From an uncultured Bacilli bacterium (GTDB lineage Bacteria; Bacillota_I; Bacilli_A; RF39; UBA660), in the NCBI GenBank assembly GCA_934090795.1, contig CAKOJQ010000011.1, positions 1-45,539 of the forward strand: 45,539 nt of DNA, in the 5' to 3' direction. Position 1 is the stretch's first letter; every line of letters starts with the position of its first letter. The notes beneath the pieces are model-generated. The model did not search any database and was not told the DNA's origin. It saw only the letters and a list, made by a program, of their open reading frames with translations. Positions 31,880 to 40,552 of this stretch are shown here, one piece after another. Both the position numbers and the translations under genes were made by a program.

Positions 31880-33519
31880 TCTATTTTTAACTTACCTAGG
31901 GTAAGTTTTTTTATTATTTTATTCAAGTATTTTTTACCAAATATTTTTTGTGGTAGTTTTAATTTAAATGATATAAAGATGAATATAAATCCACCTACAA
32001 TTGCATCAATAATAATAATTATGAATGAATCTACTCTTTTATATAAATCAAGTGGTAAGAAATGATTTAAAATTAAAAGTACAAATGTCATTGATAAAGC
32101 AGGAATTAATGATTTTAATATAACAATTAAAGTTTCTTTATAGTTAATATTTTTTTCTTGATTTACATATTTAAGTCCCAAAAGTATAGAAGTACCATAA
32201 CCAATTATAGATGCAGTACTGGCTCCATAGTATGCTGGTAAATTTAATTTATGAAATAATATCATTAGAGGAACATCTAATATGGCATTTACTAAACTAC
32301 CAATGATATTTAAGGAATATACGTATTTATATTTATTCATTCCTTGTAATGTGACTGATAATATCATGGCAATATTTCCTAACATAGCACCAAAGATTGT
32401 TACTTTTAAGATTGAGCCACCATAGGCATTTGTGTTATAGAAAATAGTCCAAATTGGAGTTGATAAAATTGATATTCCTATGGCAAGTGGTAATGCAATG
32501 TAGAAAACCATTTGAAGTGCTTCATTTACTCTTTTATTTAATGATTCAATATTTTTAGTTGAATATGCTTCTACGATACTTGGTATTAGGGATGTTGTCA
32601 TTCCCATTGCGATAGCGTTAACTATCATACAAATTTTAGAACCCCAAGTAGAAATACAACTGGCAATAAATTCGACATCTTCTGCAACATATCCTAGGCT
32701 AGTTAAGGTGTTTAATATTAGAACTGAGTCTATAATATTGTAGATATCAACTACTATGTTTATGATGACAAATGGGACAGCATAACTTATTATTTTTTTG
32801 GTTATTTCTTTATTGGTAACATTGTCTTTTTTAATTTCTTTGCCTAAGTCTAATTCTTTACTATATTTTTTTATTTTTCTTCTTAAGTAAAGATATGCAA
32901 TTAGTCCACCAAAGAAGGCTCCTGATACTGCAATACCTACAGCAAGAGATAATGAACTATTAAATACTTTATAAGCAAGAAATGATCCGGCTAGAATAAT
33001 AAAAATTCTTACAATTTGTTCTAAAAGGTTTGCAACTGAAGATGGAGCAAAAACTTGATGTCCTTGTAAGTAGCCCTTAGTTACACTTAAATGAGGTATT
33101 ATTAAAATAGCAAATGAGACACAACGAATTACAAATGCAGCATCTTCTGGAGTGTTTCCACCGGTTATTTTTCCTAAATAAAGGGTTGCTAATTCTTCAG
33201 CAAATATGAATAACAAAGAAAATGCGACGATACTGATATAACTTATTATTTTTTTTCCAACATAGAAGGCCCTTGTTTTGGCTTCTAATTTTCCAGTTGA
33301 GTTGTATTCACTAATTACTTTACTTATAGCGTTAGGAATTCCGGCAGATGAAACACCTAAAAATAATAAGTATAACTGATAAGCATAACTATATAATGCT
33401 CCACCTTGAGAACCAACTATACTATAAAAAGGAATTACATAAAGCATTCCCATCATTTTAACTAAAACAATAGATATAGTTGAAATAATTGTTCCAGAAA
33501 TAAAACTATTTTTTTTCAT
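31876..33519 (-). CDS. SpoVB-type polysaccharide flippase (MVF/MATE superfamily)
   Basis: A 547-residue protein with about 14 membrane helices. N-terminal FISGTIISTISIVLVKMMGMLYVIPFY and GGALYSYAYQLYLLFLGVSSAGIPNAISK match SpoVB/YtgP lipid-linked oligosaccharide flippases. In Bacillus SpoVB is needed for spore cortex synthesis; paralogues (YtgP/MurJ-like) flip lipid II. SpoVB is favoured by the sporulation context but not proven. Preceded by AAAGGAATATG. The next gene upstream is cse60-like. Confidence 0.85.
   Translation of the reverse strand: MKKNSFISGTIISTISIVLVKMMGMLYVIPFYSIVGSQGGALYSYAYQLYLLFLGVSSAGIPNAISKVISEYNSTGKLEAKTRAFYVGKKIISYISIVAFSLLFIFAEELATLYLGKITGGNTPEDAAFVIRCVSFAILIIPHLSVTKGYLQGHQVFAPSSVANLLEQIVRIFIILAGSFLAYKVFNSSLSLAVGIAVSGAFFGGLIAYLYLRRKIKKYSKELDLGKEIKKDNVTNKEITKKIISYAVPFVIINIVVDIYNIIDSVLILNTLTSLGYVAEDVEFIASCISTWGSKICMIVNAIAMGMTTSLIPSIVEAYSTKNIESLNKRVNEALQMVFYIALPLAIGISILSTPIWTIFYNTNAYGGSILKVTIFGAMLGNIAMILSVTLQGMNKYKYVYSLNIIGSLVNAILDVPLMILFHKLNLPAYYGASTASIIGYGTSILLGLKYVNQEKNINYKETLIVILKSLIPALSMTFVLLILNHFLPLDLYKRVDSFIIIIIDAIVGGFIFIFISFKLKLPQKIFGKKYLNKIIKKLTLGKLKID
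31889..31912 (+). terminator. Terminator of the low-complexity protein gene
   Basis: AACTTAC / GTAAGTT arms (31889-31895, 31901-31907) followed by a T-tract; it overlaps the last codons of the convergent spoVB gene. Confidence 0.75.
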
Positions 33520-33537
33520 ACTTCATATTCCTTTCTT

Positions 33538-33717
33538 TTATTCTGATGTATTGCGATAAATAATCATAGCTGTAAAACAATAGATTTGTTCTTCACCAAC
33601 TGCTGTTATAGCAACACTATATTTAATATCTAATAATTCATCTATTTCTTTTAAAAATGAATTAACAGAATTTTCTAAATCTTTTTCATGAGATTCATCA
33701 AATACTTTAACTTTCAT
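33538..33717 (-). CDS. Cse60-like sporulation protein (59 aa)
   Basis: A 59-residue frame with an AAGGAGG ribosome site. It starts MKVKVFDESHEKDLENSVN and contains FLKEIDELLDIKYSVAIT and GEEQIYCFTAMIIYR. The combination of MKVKVFDE..HE..LE..VN and EEQI(Y/F)CFSAMI(I/V)Y is the Cse60 family of small sporulation-associated proteins, of unknown function. It is transcribed with the spoVB-type gene, 18 bases upstream of its start. Confidence 0.75.
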   Translation of the reverse strand: MKVKVFDESHEKDLENSVNSFLKEIDELLDIKYSVAITAVGEEQIYCFTAMIIYRNTSE

Positions 33718-33773
33718 ATTTCCTCCTTATTATTGTTATAACAAAATGTAAGAAAGAAATTTGTCTAAAATAT

Positions 33774-34304
33774 TTATTTGGTTAATCTTTTTCTTAAACA
33801 TTTAGGACAAAGAGCAATATAGTTTTCGTTACCAACTAAGATATCGTTATCTTTTGTACCTGTATAATATGTATATGAGGCATCTCTATTGCAGTCATTA
33901 CATGATGCGTGTAACAAGACTATTTCATCGGATATAGCCATTATTTCAGGCATAATTCCGAACGGTTTTAGTTCACTAGTTAGATTTAATCCAGCAATAA
34001 ATATATCTAAATCTTTATTTATAGATAAATCGATTAGTACGTCAATATTGCCTTTCATGAAATTAGCTTCATCAATAAATATAGTTGTTATTTTTTCATT
34101 TAAATAATTATAAATATCATTTAGGTTATTAATTAATATTGCTGTAACTTCTTTTCCATTTCTAGTTTTTATAACACCATAATCTCTAGTGTCTATTTTA
34201 GGTTTAAAAAGTAAAATTTTACTTTTATGATATTTTTTATCATATTCTTTTAATAATTCATCGGACTTTCCACTAAACATTGGTCCTGTATATAATTTTA
34301 TCAT
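33774..34304 (-). CDS. tdk: Thymidine kinase
   Basis: A 176-residue class II thymidine kinase: P-loop GPMFSGKSDELL (residues 7-18), TIFIDEANF (Asp of the Walker-B-like motif), and a zinc-lasso C-terminus with CNDC and CPKC cysteines. It phosphorylates thymidine to dTMP in the salvage pathway. Slightly shorter than the usual about 190. Ribosome site AGAGGAAG. It lies upstream of cse60-like and spoVB genes on the same strand with a 56-base gap. Confidence 0.95.
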   Translation of the reverse strand: MIKLYTGPMFSGKSDELLKEYDKKYHKSKILLFKPKIDTRDYGVIKTRNGKEVTAILINNLNDIYNYLNEKITTIFIDEANFMKGNIDVLIDLSINKDLDIFIAGLNLTSELKPFGIMPEIMAISDEIVLLHASCNDCNRDASYTYYTGTKDNDILVGNENYIALCPKCLRKRLTK

Positions 34305-34356
34305 TTTATATTACTTCCTCTTTAATAAATATACATTATTTTATAGTTTATAGCAA

Positions 34357-34385
34357 ATAAAAATTGGATATAGATAATCCAATTT
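34357..34385 (-). terminator. Terminator of the DUF5684-like gene
   Basis: AAATTGGAT / ATCCAATTT arms (34361-34369, 34377-34385) followed on the minus strand by TTATTT, directly after the stop at 34387. Confidence 0.65.
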
Positions 34386-34386
34386 A

Positions 34387-35286
34387 TTATTCAAGTGGTT
34401 CTCCACACATCATACAATTTTTTAAGGAGTACTCATTTTCAAAGCCACAATTATTACAATGTTTGGTTGCTTTTATTCCACTATTTACTTCTTCATTAAC
34501 CATTTTTGGTAGTTCAACTGTTTCTTCTAATATATCATTATCTACTGTTGGCACTTTATTTGTTTCAAGTGTTTCTAATTCAAGAGTAGGTTCGTTATTA
34601 ATATCTAAATTTAAATCAGATTGTTTTAATTTTGTTAAAGTATCTACTAATTCTTCTGTTTGGTTAGTTTTAGCATTTGGTTCTGGAATAGGCATTTCAA
34701 AAGCACTGGTTATATCTTCATCATATTTAGGTTCTTTGGAAACTGTTGAAGTTTCTGGAGTAATATTTATATATGCATTATTTAACTTTGTTACATCAGG
34801 TATCTTTGTTTCTTCAGTGTTTAGGGCGGGTGCTTCAACAAATTCAGGTATTCTTTCCTCTACTTTATTTTCAGTTGGAGAAGAAGCTTGTTCAATATTA
34901 GATGCTACTACTTCATTTATTTTTTTATTTTTTTGATTGTTTTTTGATAATATTAAAACTAAATAATAGATATTAGGAGAAATCAAATATAATATTCCTA
35001 ATGCAGCTGATTTATTTAATTTCTTAGGAATGTTAAATGATGCAACAATTAAACCTATGGCGTTGGCAATTGGTAAAATAATTAACCATCCTGGTAAATC
35101 TCCTAATTTTAGATAAACCCAATTATTATAAATTGGAATAAGACTTTTCCAACCTTTTTCACCTAATTTATTAAATAAAATCCATTGTTCAATTATAGTT
35201 AATAAACTTATTACACTTATTACAATAGCTATAATACCTAAGTAAATTGATGCTTCACTAAAAAATATATCATTTGAATACTCCAC
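34387..35286 (-). CDS. DUF5684-like membrane protein with acidic linker and zinc ribbon
   Basis: A 299-residue protein with three parts. Four membrane helices (residues about 10-130) carry GEKGWKSLIPIYNNW..LGDLPGWLIILP, the DUF5684 hallmark. An acidic, Pro/Thr/Glu-rich disordered linker spans about 135-270. The C-terminal zinc ribbon is CNNCGFENEYSLKNCMMCGEPL (CxxC..CxxC). The zinc ribbon would lie in the cytoplasm. Function unknown. The start is GTG 35286 after GGTAGGTT. It lies 75 bases downstream of spoVAE on the same strand, beyond a terminator. Confidence 0.75.
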   Translation of the reverse strand: MEYSNDIFFSEASIYLGIIAIVISVISLLTIIEQWILFNKLGEKGWKSLIPIYNNWVYLKLGDLPGWLIILPIANAIGLIVASFNIPKKLNKSAALGILYLISPNIYYLVLILSKNNQKNKKINEVVASNIEQASSPTENKVEERIPEFVEAPALNTEETKIPDVTKLNNAYINITPETSTVSKEPKYDEDITSAFEMPIPEPNAKTNQTEELVDTLTKLKQSDLNLDINNEPTLELETLETNKVPTVDNDILEETVELPKMVNEEVNSGIKATKHCNNCGFENEYSLKNCMMCGEPLE

Positions 35287-35339
35287 TTTAATAACCTACC
35301 TTTTTATATTATATAAAAAATATATCACAGCAAAAATAA

Positions 35340-35364
35340 AATAGCAAATAATTTTTTGCTATTA
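35340..35364 (-). terminator. Terminator of the sigF-spoVA operon
   Basis: AATAGCAAA pairs with TTTGCTATT around the spoVAE stop, followed on the minus strand by TTATTTTTG. Confidence 0.7.
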
Positions 35365-35712
35365 ATCTTTAGGGTTAAAAAATATAATTAAGATAAAGGA
35401 AAAGATAATTGTTGCTGATATACCTAATGAAACTCCTGATAATATGTTGTTAAAGATACCTAATAAGCCATCACTTAAATAACCATAGTAGACACTATTA
35501 GTTATGGTATTACCAAAGGATATGATTGGCAAGTTAGCACCTATTCCAACTTTAGATGCTATTTTATCATAGATTCCAAAGACACTTAGGAATGATCCTA
35601 TAACTACAAATATACTAGTTATATGACCAAAGGTTAATTTGGAATTGTTCATAATTATTTGACTAATTAAACAAATTGTTCCACAAAATAGGAAGGAATA
35701 AAGTATGGTCAT
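35362..35712 (-). CDS. spoVAE: Stage V sporulation protein AE
   Basis: A 116-residue membrane protein with four helices. It has the SpoVAE pattern: FLFCGTICLISQIIMNNSKLTFGHI, GIGANLPIISFGNTI, and YYGYLSDGLLGIFNNILSGVSLGI. With SpoVAC and SpoVAD it forms the forespore inner-membrane channel for Ca-dipicolinic acid. The ATG overlaps the spoVAD stop (ATGA). Last gene of sigF-spoVAC-AD-AE; no spoVAA, AB, AF or AEa copies are next to it. Confidence 0.93.
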   Translation of the reverse strand: MTILYSFLFCGTICLISQIIMNNSKLTFGHITSIFVVIGSFLSVFGIYDKIASKVGIGANLPIISFGNTITNSVYYGYLSDGLLGIFNNILSGVSLGISATIIFSFILIIFFNPKD

Positions 35713-36647
35713 TTTTGCACCTCGATTGTTAATGCATTGGTTATTGAAGGGATTGTTTCTTTTTGATTTACTAATTCTGGATTGTGTAGAGATCCGGTTG
35801 ATAATAAAAGTACTCTTTTATATTTTTTGATATTTATTAAATTGTAGAAATATACAAGTGGTAAACAAGCTGGTCCACTTGCTCCACTGGTACTTGTATC
35901 TCCAAATAGAATTTCCCCAGCATCTAGGTAATTTTTTAATTTATATCCATTTCTGGTACATAGTTCTTTGAAAATTTTACTTCCTACTTTACCTAAATCA
36001 CCAGTTACAATTAAATCATAATCTTTTATGTTAGTATTAGTGTTAGTTAAGTGATTAATTAGGCAATCATATGCACTTGGAGCCATTACTGCTCCCATAT
36101 TGTAGGTATCTTTAATGTATGAATCTACGACATTACCAATAGTTCCATTTAAAACTTTAATGTTTGTTTTTTGATTTGTTAAGTGAATTCCAATTGCACA
36201 TGTTGCAGTTTGGGTACTTCTTTTTACTTTAGGAGCGCCATATTCAACGGGAAATCTAAATTGTTTTTCAGCGTTTAAGTTATGAGAACTAATTAAGAGG
36301 GTTCCTTTCTTAATGGCTTTACTTTCAATGAAATTTGATAATGTTGTGATTCCTCCCGAAAATGATGCACAAGCTGAATATAATCCTATATAAGGAGTGT
36401 TTCTATTTTTCATGCTAATGTTAGAACTTGCTAATTGGTTTTCTAAATTAGAAGCAATAACTAAATCAGATGATGGTAAATTATTTATTACTTCATTTAA
36501 CATTTTAACTTCACATTTAAATGGTGTTTTTTCTCCGTAATAGTAATCATTCATTACCTTATTTGGATTTTTAATATTTCCATTTGCTTCTTTTTTACTT
36601 ACAACTGTATAAAACTTATCAATATAAACATTTTTAAATTCAAACAT
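35709..36647 (-). CDS. spoVAD: Stage V sporulation protein AD
   Basis: A 312-residue thiolase-fold protein. It has YIGLYSACASFSGGI with the thiolase-like Cys, PVEYGAPKVKRSTQTATCAIG, and LFGDTSTSGASGPACLPLVYFYNLI, all diagnostic of SpoVAD. It binds dipicolinic acid on the inner membrane of the spore. The N-terminus is about 25 residues shorter than Bacillus SpoVAD. It overlaps spoVAC by eight bases; ribosome site AAAGGTGAT. Confidence 0.94.
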   Translation of the reverse strand: MFEFKNVYIDKFYTVVSKKEANGNIKNPNKVMNDYYYGEKTPFKCEVKMLNEVINNLPSSDLVIASNLENQLASSNISMKNRNTPYIGLYSACASFSGGITTLSNFIESKAIKKGTLLISSHNLNAEKQFRFPVEYGAPKVKRSTQTATCAIGIHLTNQKTNIKVLNGTIGNVVDSYIKDTYNMGAVMAPSAYDCLINHLTNTNTNIKDYDLIVTGDLGKVGSKIFKELCTRNGYKLKNYLDAGEILFGDTSTSGASGPACLPLVYFYNLINIKKYKRVLLLSTGSLHNPELVNQKETIPSITNALTIEVQK

Positions 36648-37077
36648 TTAGAATCACCTTTATTATTCCCATGAAGAAGCCACTTACAATGGCATATAAA
36701 ATTACACTTCCTGCTAATTTAAAATAATTAGAGCCTAATCCGGTAATTAATCCATCATGTTTATAATCTAGGGCGGATGAGGTAACACTGTGGGCAAAAC
36801 CGGTAATTGGAATGATTATTCCTGATTTAAATTTTTCAATAATTGTGTCAAATTTTCCTAAGCAGGTTAATAAAGCAGAAACAAAGATGGCAATTAAGAT
36901 TACATAAGATGTGGCATCTGGTTTAGAAACATGGCAATTGTTTATTAAAAATAAACGAATTATTTCGCCAATCATTCCAATAGCTCCTCCAGAGATAAAC
37001 GCTAAGATATAGTCTTTTTGATTATCTTCATGAGGAGTAAATTTTTTTACAATTTTTAAATATTCATTTTTATCCAT
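36640..37077 (-). CDS. spoVAC: Stage V sporulation protein AC
   Basis: A 145-residue membrane protein: AFISGGAIGMIGEIIRLFLI, then GITGFAHSVTSSALDYKHDGLITGLGSNYFKLAG-type motifs (here starting PITGFAHSV). These are typical of SpoVAC, a mechanosensitive channel component for dipicolinate release. It sits between the sigF-like gene (27-base gap) and spoVAD. Confidence 0.94.
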   Translation of the reverse strand: MDKNEYLKIVKKFTPHEDNQKDYILAFISGGAIGMIGEIIRLFLINNCHVSKPDATSYVILIAIFVSALLTCLGKFDTIIEKFKSGIIIPITGFAHSVTSSALDYKHDGLITGLGSNYFKLAGSVILYAIVSGFFMGIIKVILNV

Positions 37078-37103
37078 AAAATCACATTTTTATTATTAAC
37101 CAA

Positions 37104-37751
37104 TTAACTTTTTATATACTCTTTAATTTTAGCTTTACCTTTTTTTTCAATTCGAGATACTTTAACTTGAGATATGCCTAAGAGACTAGCAGTTTCACTT
37201 TGTGTTAAATCTTCGAAGTACCTACTTAAGACTACTTTTCTTTCTAGGTCGCTTAGAGTTTCTAAGGAATCATTAATTAAAATTTGACTATCTAGATCCA
37301 ATGTTTTCCCTATTGTATCTATGTAAGATGATCCATCATCAGTTATTTTATCATCTAAACTTACGGATTCCTTGGTAATATTTAAAATATTAATAATAGT
37401 TTCTTCATCTATTTCTAAAAAGGTGCTTAACTCGGTTGTGGTTGGAGTTCTTCCTAATTCTTCTTGTAACATGGTAATAGCTTTTTTAATTGATTTTGAC
37501 AACCGTAAGTATTCCTTATTTAACTTAATAGTTTGGGAATTATTTACAAATTCAAACATTTCACCATAGATGTACATATAAGCAAAGTTAATAAAGTTTT
37601 TTCCAACATTTTCATTGTAATTGCGATAGGCTTTAATTAAACCTAAACTACCAGCTTGATATAAATCACATAACTCGACGTTGTAAAAATTTTTTGCAAC
37701 CTTATAAATTAAAGGTTCATACTTTTGTAATATTATTTTTTCTTGTTCCAT
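37104..37751 (-). CDS. sigF: Sporulation sigma factor, probably SigF (spoIIAC)
   Basis: A 215-residue sigma-70 protein of the F/B/G type: LYQAGSLGLIKAYRNYN and FINFAYMYIYGEM (region 2), EELGRTPTTTELSTFLEID (region 3), and QSETASLLGISQVKVSRIEKKGKAKI (region 4). SigF is favoured because spoVAC-AD-AE follow directly, as spoVA follows spoIIA in Bacillus, and a 0A box precedes it. It is about 40 residues shorter than usual at the N-terminus. spoIIAA and spoIIAB, which normally lie upstream and control SigF, are absent here. Ribosome site AAAGGAAG. Confidence 0.75.
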   Translation of the reverse strand: MEQEKIILQKYEPLIYKVAKNFYNVELCDLYQAGSLGLIKAYRNYNENVGKNFINFAYMYIYGEMFEFVNNSQTIKLNKEYLRLSKSIKKAITMLQEELGRTPTTTELSTFLEIDEETIINILNITKESVSLDDKITDDGSSYIDTIGKTLDLDSQILINDSLETLSDLERKVVLSRYFEDLTQSETASLLGISQVKVSRIEKKGKAKIKEYIKS

Positions 37752-37769
37752 TTTTTCTTCCTTTCAAAA

Positions 37770-37812
37770 ATAATATACTTTTTTATGGGAGACACTTAAA
37801 TAACTTCGACAA
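37770..37812 (-). promoter_or_regulatory. sigF-spoVA promoter with a perfect Spo0A box
   Basis: The minus strand reads TTGTCGAA (37812-37805), the 0A-box consensus. About 30 bases downstream is TATATT without a good -35, as expected of a Spo0A-activated promoter. Confidence 0.6.
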
Positions 37813-37969
37813 TCTATATCTTTTTATGATAATTTATTGTGTAAAGTATGTGTGTAAAATTATTATTAATAAAATAAGGTAAGGTTTGTTAATTAATTTG
37901 AAGATTTACTTTTATTAGTCAAATGATGATGTAAAATTAGTTTGGTAAATTTTAATTTAAAGTGTAAAC

Positions 37970-37998
37970 TAGACAAAATGAAAGAAATGTACTATAAT
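37970..37998 (+). promoter_or_regulatory. rnj promoter
   Basis: TAGACA (37970-37975), a 17-base spacer, TATAAT (37993-37998). The leader is about 50 bases. This and the sigF promoter with its 0A box are all I see in the 305-base divergent gap. Confidence 0.7.
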
Positions 37999-38056
37999 TA
38001 TTAAGCAATTTGAACTTTTAAATTTTTTTATTAAGTTATTAAGGAGGAAGATATAT

Positions 38057-39721
38057 ATGAAAAATGAGGAAGTTACGTCTATATTCGCTTTAGGTGGATT
38101 AGGTGAAGTTGGAAAAAATATGTATGTTATTGAATATAAAAACGAGATTATCATTATTGATGCTGGTGTTATGTTTCCAGAAGCAGGACTTTTAGGAGTA
38201 GATTATGTTATTCAAGATATTACATATTTAAAACAAAATGAAGATAAAATTAAAGCATTAGTTATAACTCATGGACATGAGGATCATATTGGTGGTATTA
38301 CTTTCTTACTACAAAATGTTAATATTCCAGTTATTTATGCTTCTAAAATTGCATGTGATTTAATTGTTAAAAAGTTTGAAGATAAAAATATGGAATATAA
38401 AAACTTAAAAGAGTTTGATGCGGATACTGTGTTAAAGTTTAAATATATGACAGTTTCTTTTGTAGGAACTACACACTCTATTCCGGGAAGTTATGCAGTT
38501 GTTATTAAAACACCAAATGGTACAATATTTGAAACTGGAGATTTTAAGTTTGATTTAACACCTATTGGACCGATGGCTGATATTCATAAGATGGCTGAAC
38601 TTGGGAAGGAAGGCGTAAAGATTTTACTTGCAGATAGTACAAATGCGTGTGTTCCAGGATACTCTAATAGTGAATCTTTGGTTGACGAAGCACTTAACGA
38701 TGTATTTGCAATGCATACTTCAAGAATTATTATTGCGACATTTGCATCTAATATTTATCGTATTAAACACATTGTGGAAACTTGTAGAAAGAATAATCGT
38801 AAGATCGTTACTTTTGGTAGATCAATGGAAAATGCGAAAGAGATTGCAATTAAAAATAATTTAATTACTGATAAAACAATATTTATTGATGCTAATGAAG
38901 CTAAAGATTTAAAGAAGAATCAAATTTGTATTTTATGTACTGGTTCTCAAGGAGAGCCTCTTGCGGCTTTATCTAGAATTGCTAATGGAACGCATAAACA
39001 AATTTCATTATTACCTGATGATATTGTTGTATTCTCTTCTAGTCCAATTCCTGGAAATAAGGCTTCAATTAATAAAATTATTAATAAGTTATATTTAAAA
39101 GGTGTAAGGGTTTATACAAATTCAGAGTTATCTGATATTCATACTTCAGGTCATGCTAAACAAGAAGAACTTAAATGGATGCTTAGAATTATTAAACCTG
39201 AGTATTTTATGCCAGTTCATGGTGAATATAGAATGCTTAAAACGCATGGTGATTTAGCTAATTTATGTGGAATACCTAAAGAAAATATCTTTATTTGTAA
39301 AAATGGTGATTCTGTTGAATTAACTAAAGATGGTGCAAGAATTGGTAAACATATTCAAGCAGGTGATATATATGTTGATGGATCTAGAATTGGAGATGTT
39401 GGTTCTACCGTCATTAGAGATCGTCAATTTATGTCTAAAGAAGGTATTTTATGTGTTATTATTAATGTTAATCCAAATACGAGAGAACTTTTACTTAAAC
39501 CAAATATTACTACTAGAGGATTTATTTTAGTCAATGAGAATGCGGAATTAATTAAAAGTATAGAGGATAAAGTTAATAGTGTTGTAAAAGAATCTCTTAA
39601 AAATGGGTATAGTTATGTTGATTTAAAAAATCAAATTATTTTAGAATTATCTCCTTTTATTAATGAGTTAACAGGTAGAAGGCCGATTATTATTCCTGTT
39701 ATTATGGAAGTTAAAAATTAA
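38057..39721 (+). CDS. rnj: Ribonuclease J
   Basis: A 554-residue metallo-beta-lactamase/beta-CASP nuclease. GGLGEVGKNMYVIE lies at the N-terminus, HGHEDHIGG (72-80) provides the metal-binding His/Asp, GDFKFDLTP and ADSTNA follow, the beta-CASP region is FGRSMENA, and SGHAKQEELKWML plus MPVHGEYRML end the core. It degrades and processes RNA from 5' ends and internally. Whether it is J1 or J2 cannot be settled here. Ribosome site AAGGAGGAAG. A 14-base-pair hairpin follows the stop. Confidence 0.95.
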   Translation: MKNEEVTSIFALGGLGEVGKNMYVIEYKNEIIIIDAGVMFPEAGLLGVDYVIQDITYLKQNEDKIKALVITHGHEDHIGGITFLLQNVNIPVIYASKIACDLIVKKFEDKNMEYKNLKEFDADTVLKFKYMTVSFVGTTHSIPGSYAVVIKTPNGTIFETGDFKFDLTPIGPMADIHKMAELGKEGVKILLADSTNACVPGYSNSESLVDEALNDVFAMHTSRIIIATFASNIYRIKHIVETCRKNNRKIVTFGRSMENAKEIAIKNNLITDKTIFIDANEAKDLKKNQICILCTGSQGEPLAALSRIANGTHKQISLLPDDIVVFSSSPIPGNKASINKIINKLYLKGVRVYTNSELSDIHTSGHAKQEELKWMLRIIKPEYFMPVHGEYRMLKTHGDLANLCGIPKENIFICKNGDSVELTKDGARIGKHIQAGDIYVDGSRIGDVGSTVIRDRQFMSKEGILCVIINVNPNTRELLLKPNITTRGFILVNENAELIKSIEDKVNSVVKESLKNGYSYVDLKNQIILELSPFINELTGRRPIIIPVIMEVKN

Positions 39722-39732
39722 CATATTTTTTA

Positions 39733-39766
39733 TTCTATCATACTATATAGTATGGTAGAATTTTTT
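39733..39766 (+). terminator. Long hairpin after rnj that contains the next gene's start codon
   Basis: TTCTATCATACTAT (39733-39746) pairs with ATAGTATGGTAGAA (39747-39760) with one G-T pair, followed by TTTTTT. It has terminator form, yet the ZIP gene's ATG (39752) is inside the right arm. Confidence 0.7.
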
Positions 39767-40552
39767 ATTGAATTAAATCCAATTTATCAGGCATTGCTTG
39801 CTTGTACATTTACATTTTTGGTTACAGCACTAGGAGCTGCTCTTGTATTTTTGGTTAAAAAAGTTAATCAAAATTTAATGGATATTCTTCTTAGTATATC
39901 TGCTGGTATTATGCTTTCAAGTTCAATTTTCTCTTTAATTATTCCAGCACTGGATAGTTCGGATGATATTGGTTGTAATGCATCTATACTGCTTTCTATT
40001 GGAATTATGGTTGGGGCTTTATTAATTTATTTTTGTGATTATTTGTATAATAAGAAAGAAAAAAAATTAAAGAAAATAAAAAGAAATAAGAAAAAAAATA
40101 ATGTTAATAATTTATTACTTTCGATGACTATTCATAATTTTCCTGAAGGAATGGCAATTGGTGTTGCTTTTGCGGGTGTATATTATGGGAGTATTTCAAG
40201 TATTACGGCTGCTATATCATTAGCAATAGGAATTGGTATTCAAAATTTTCCAGAAGGTTCTGCTATTAGTTTTCCGTTATATAAAAATGGTTATAGTAAA
40301 TTTAAATCATTTGTTATTGGTGGATTAACTGCTATAGTTGAACCAATTGGTGGGGTTATTGGAGTTTTAATTGCTCTTAGATTACCTGTTTTATTACCAT
40401 TTTTACTATCTTTAGCTGCTGGATCAATGTTTTATGTAATTGTTAAGGAATTAGTGCCTGAGGCAATGCAAAATAAAAATAAAGAACGTATGGCTCTTTA
40501 TTTAATAATTGGATTTATTATTATGATGTTTTTAGATATCAGTTTAGGATGA
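39752..40552 (+). CDS. ZIP family metal transporter
   Basis: A 266-residue protein with eight helices. A Lys/Asn-rich cytoplasmic loop (about 98-122, KKEKKLKKIKRNKKKN) lies between helices 3 and 4. The ZIP metal-binding motifs are HNFPEGMAIGV and IQNFPEGSAISFPL. It takes up zinc or related divalent metals. No ribosome-binding sequence precedes ATG 39752, and that ATG lies in a long hairpin. A later start would cut into helix 1. It may be regulated or translated from readthrough of rnj. Confidence 0.85.
   Translation: MVEFFIELNPIYQALLACTFTFLVTALGAALVFLVKKVNQNLMDILLSISAGIMLSSSIFSLIIPALDSSDDIGCNASILLSIGIMVGALLIYFCDYLYNKKEKKLKKIKRNKKKNNVNNLLLSMTIHNFPEGMAIGVAFAGVYYGSISSITAAISLAIGIGIQNFPEGSAISFPLYKNGYSKFKSFVIGGLTAIVEPIGGVIGVLIALRLPVLLPFLLSLAAGSMFYVIVKELVPEAMQNKNKERMALYLIIGFIIMMFLDISLG

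Noticed and set aside
34364..34936. 190-codon plus-strand frame opposite the DUF5684-like gene
   Set aside because: It is the antisense shadow of the acidic linker (Ser/Val/Phe-rich from Glu/Asn/Thr codons), has no ribosome site and matches nothing.
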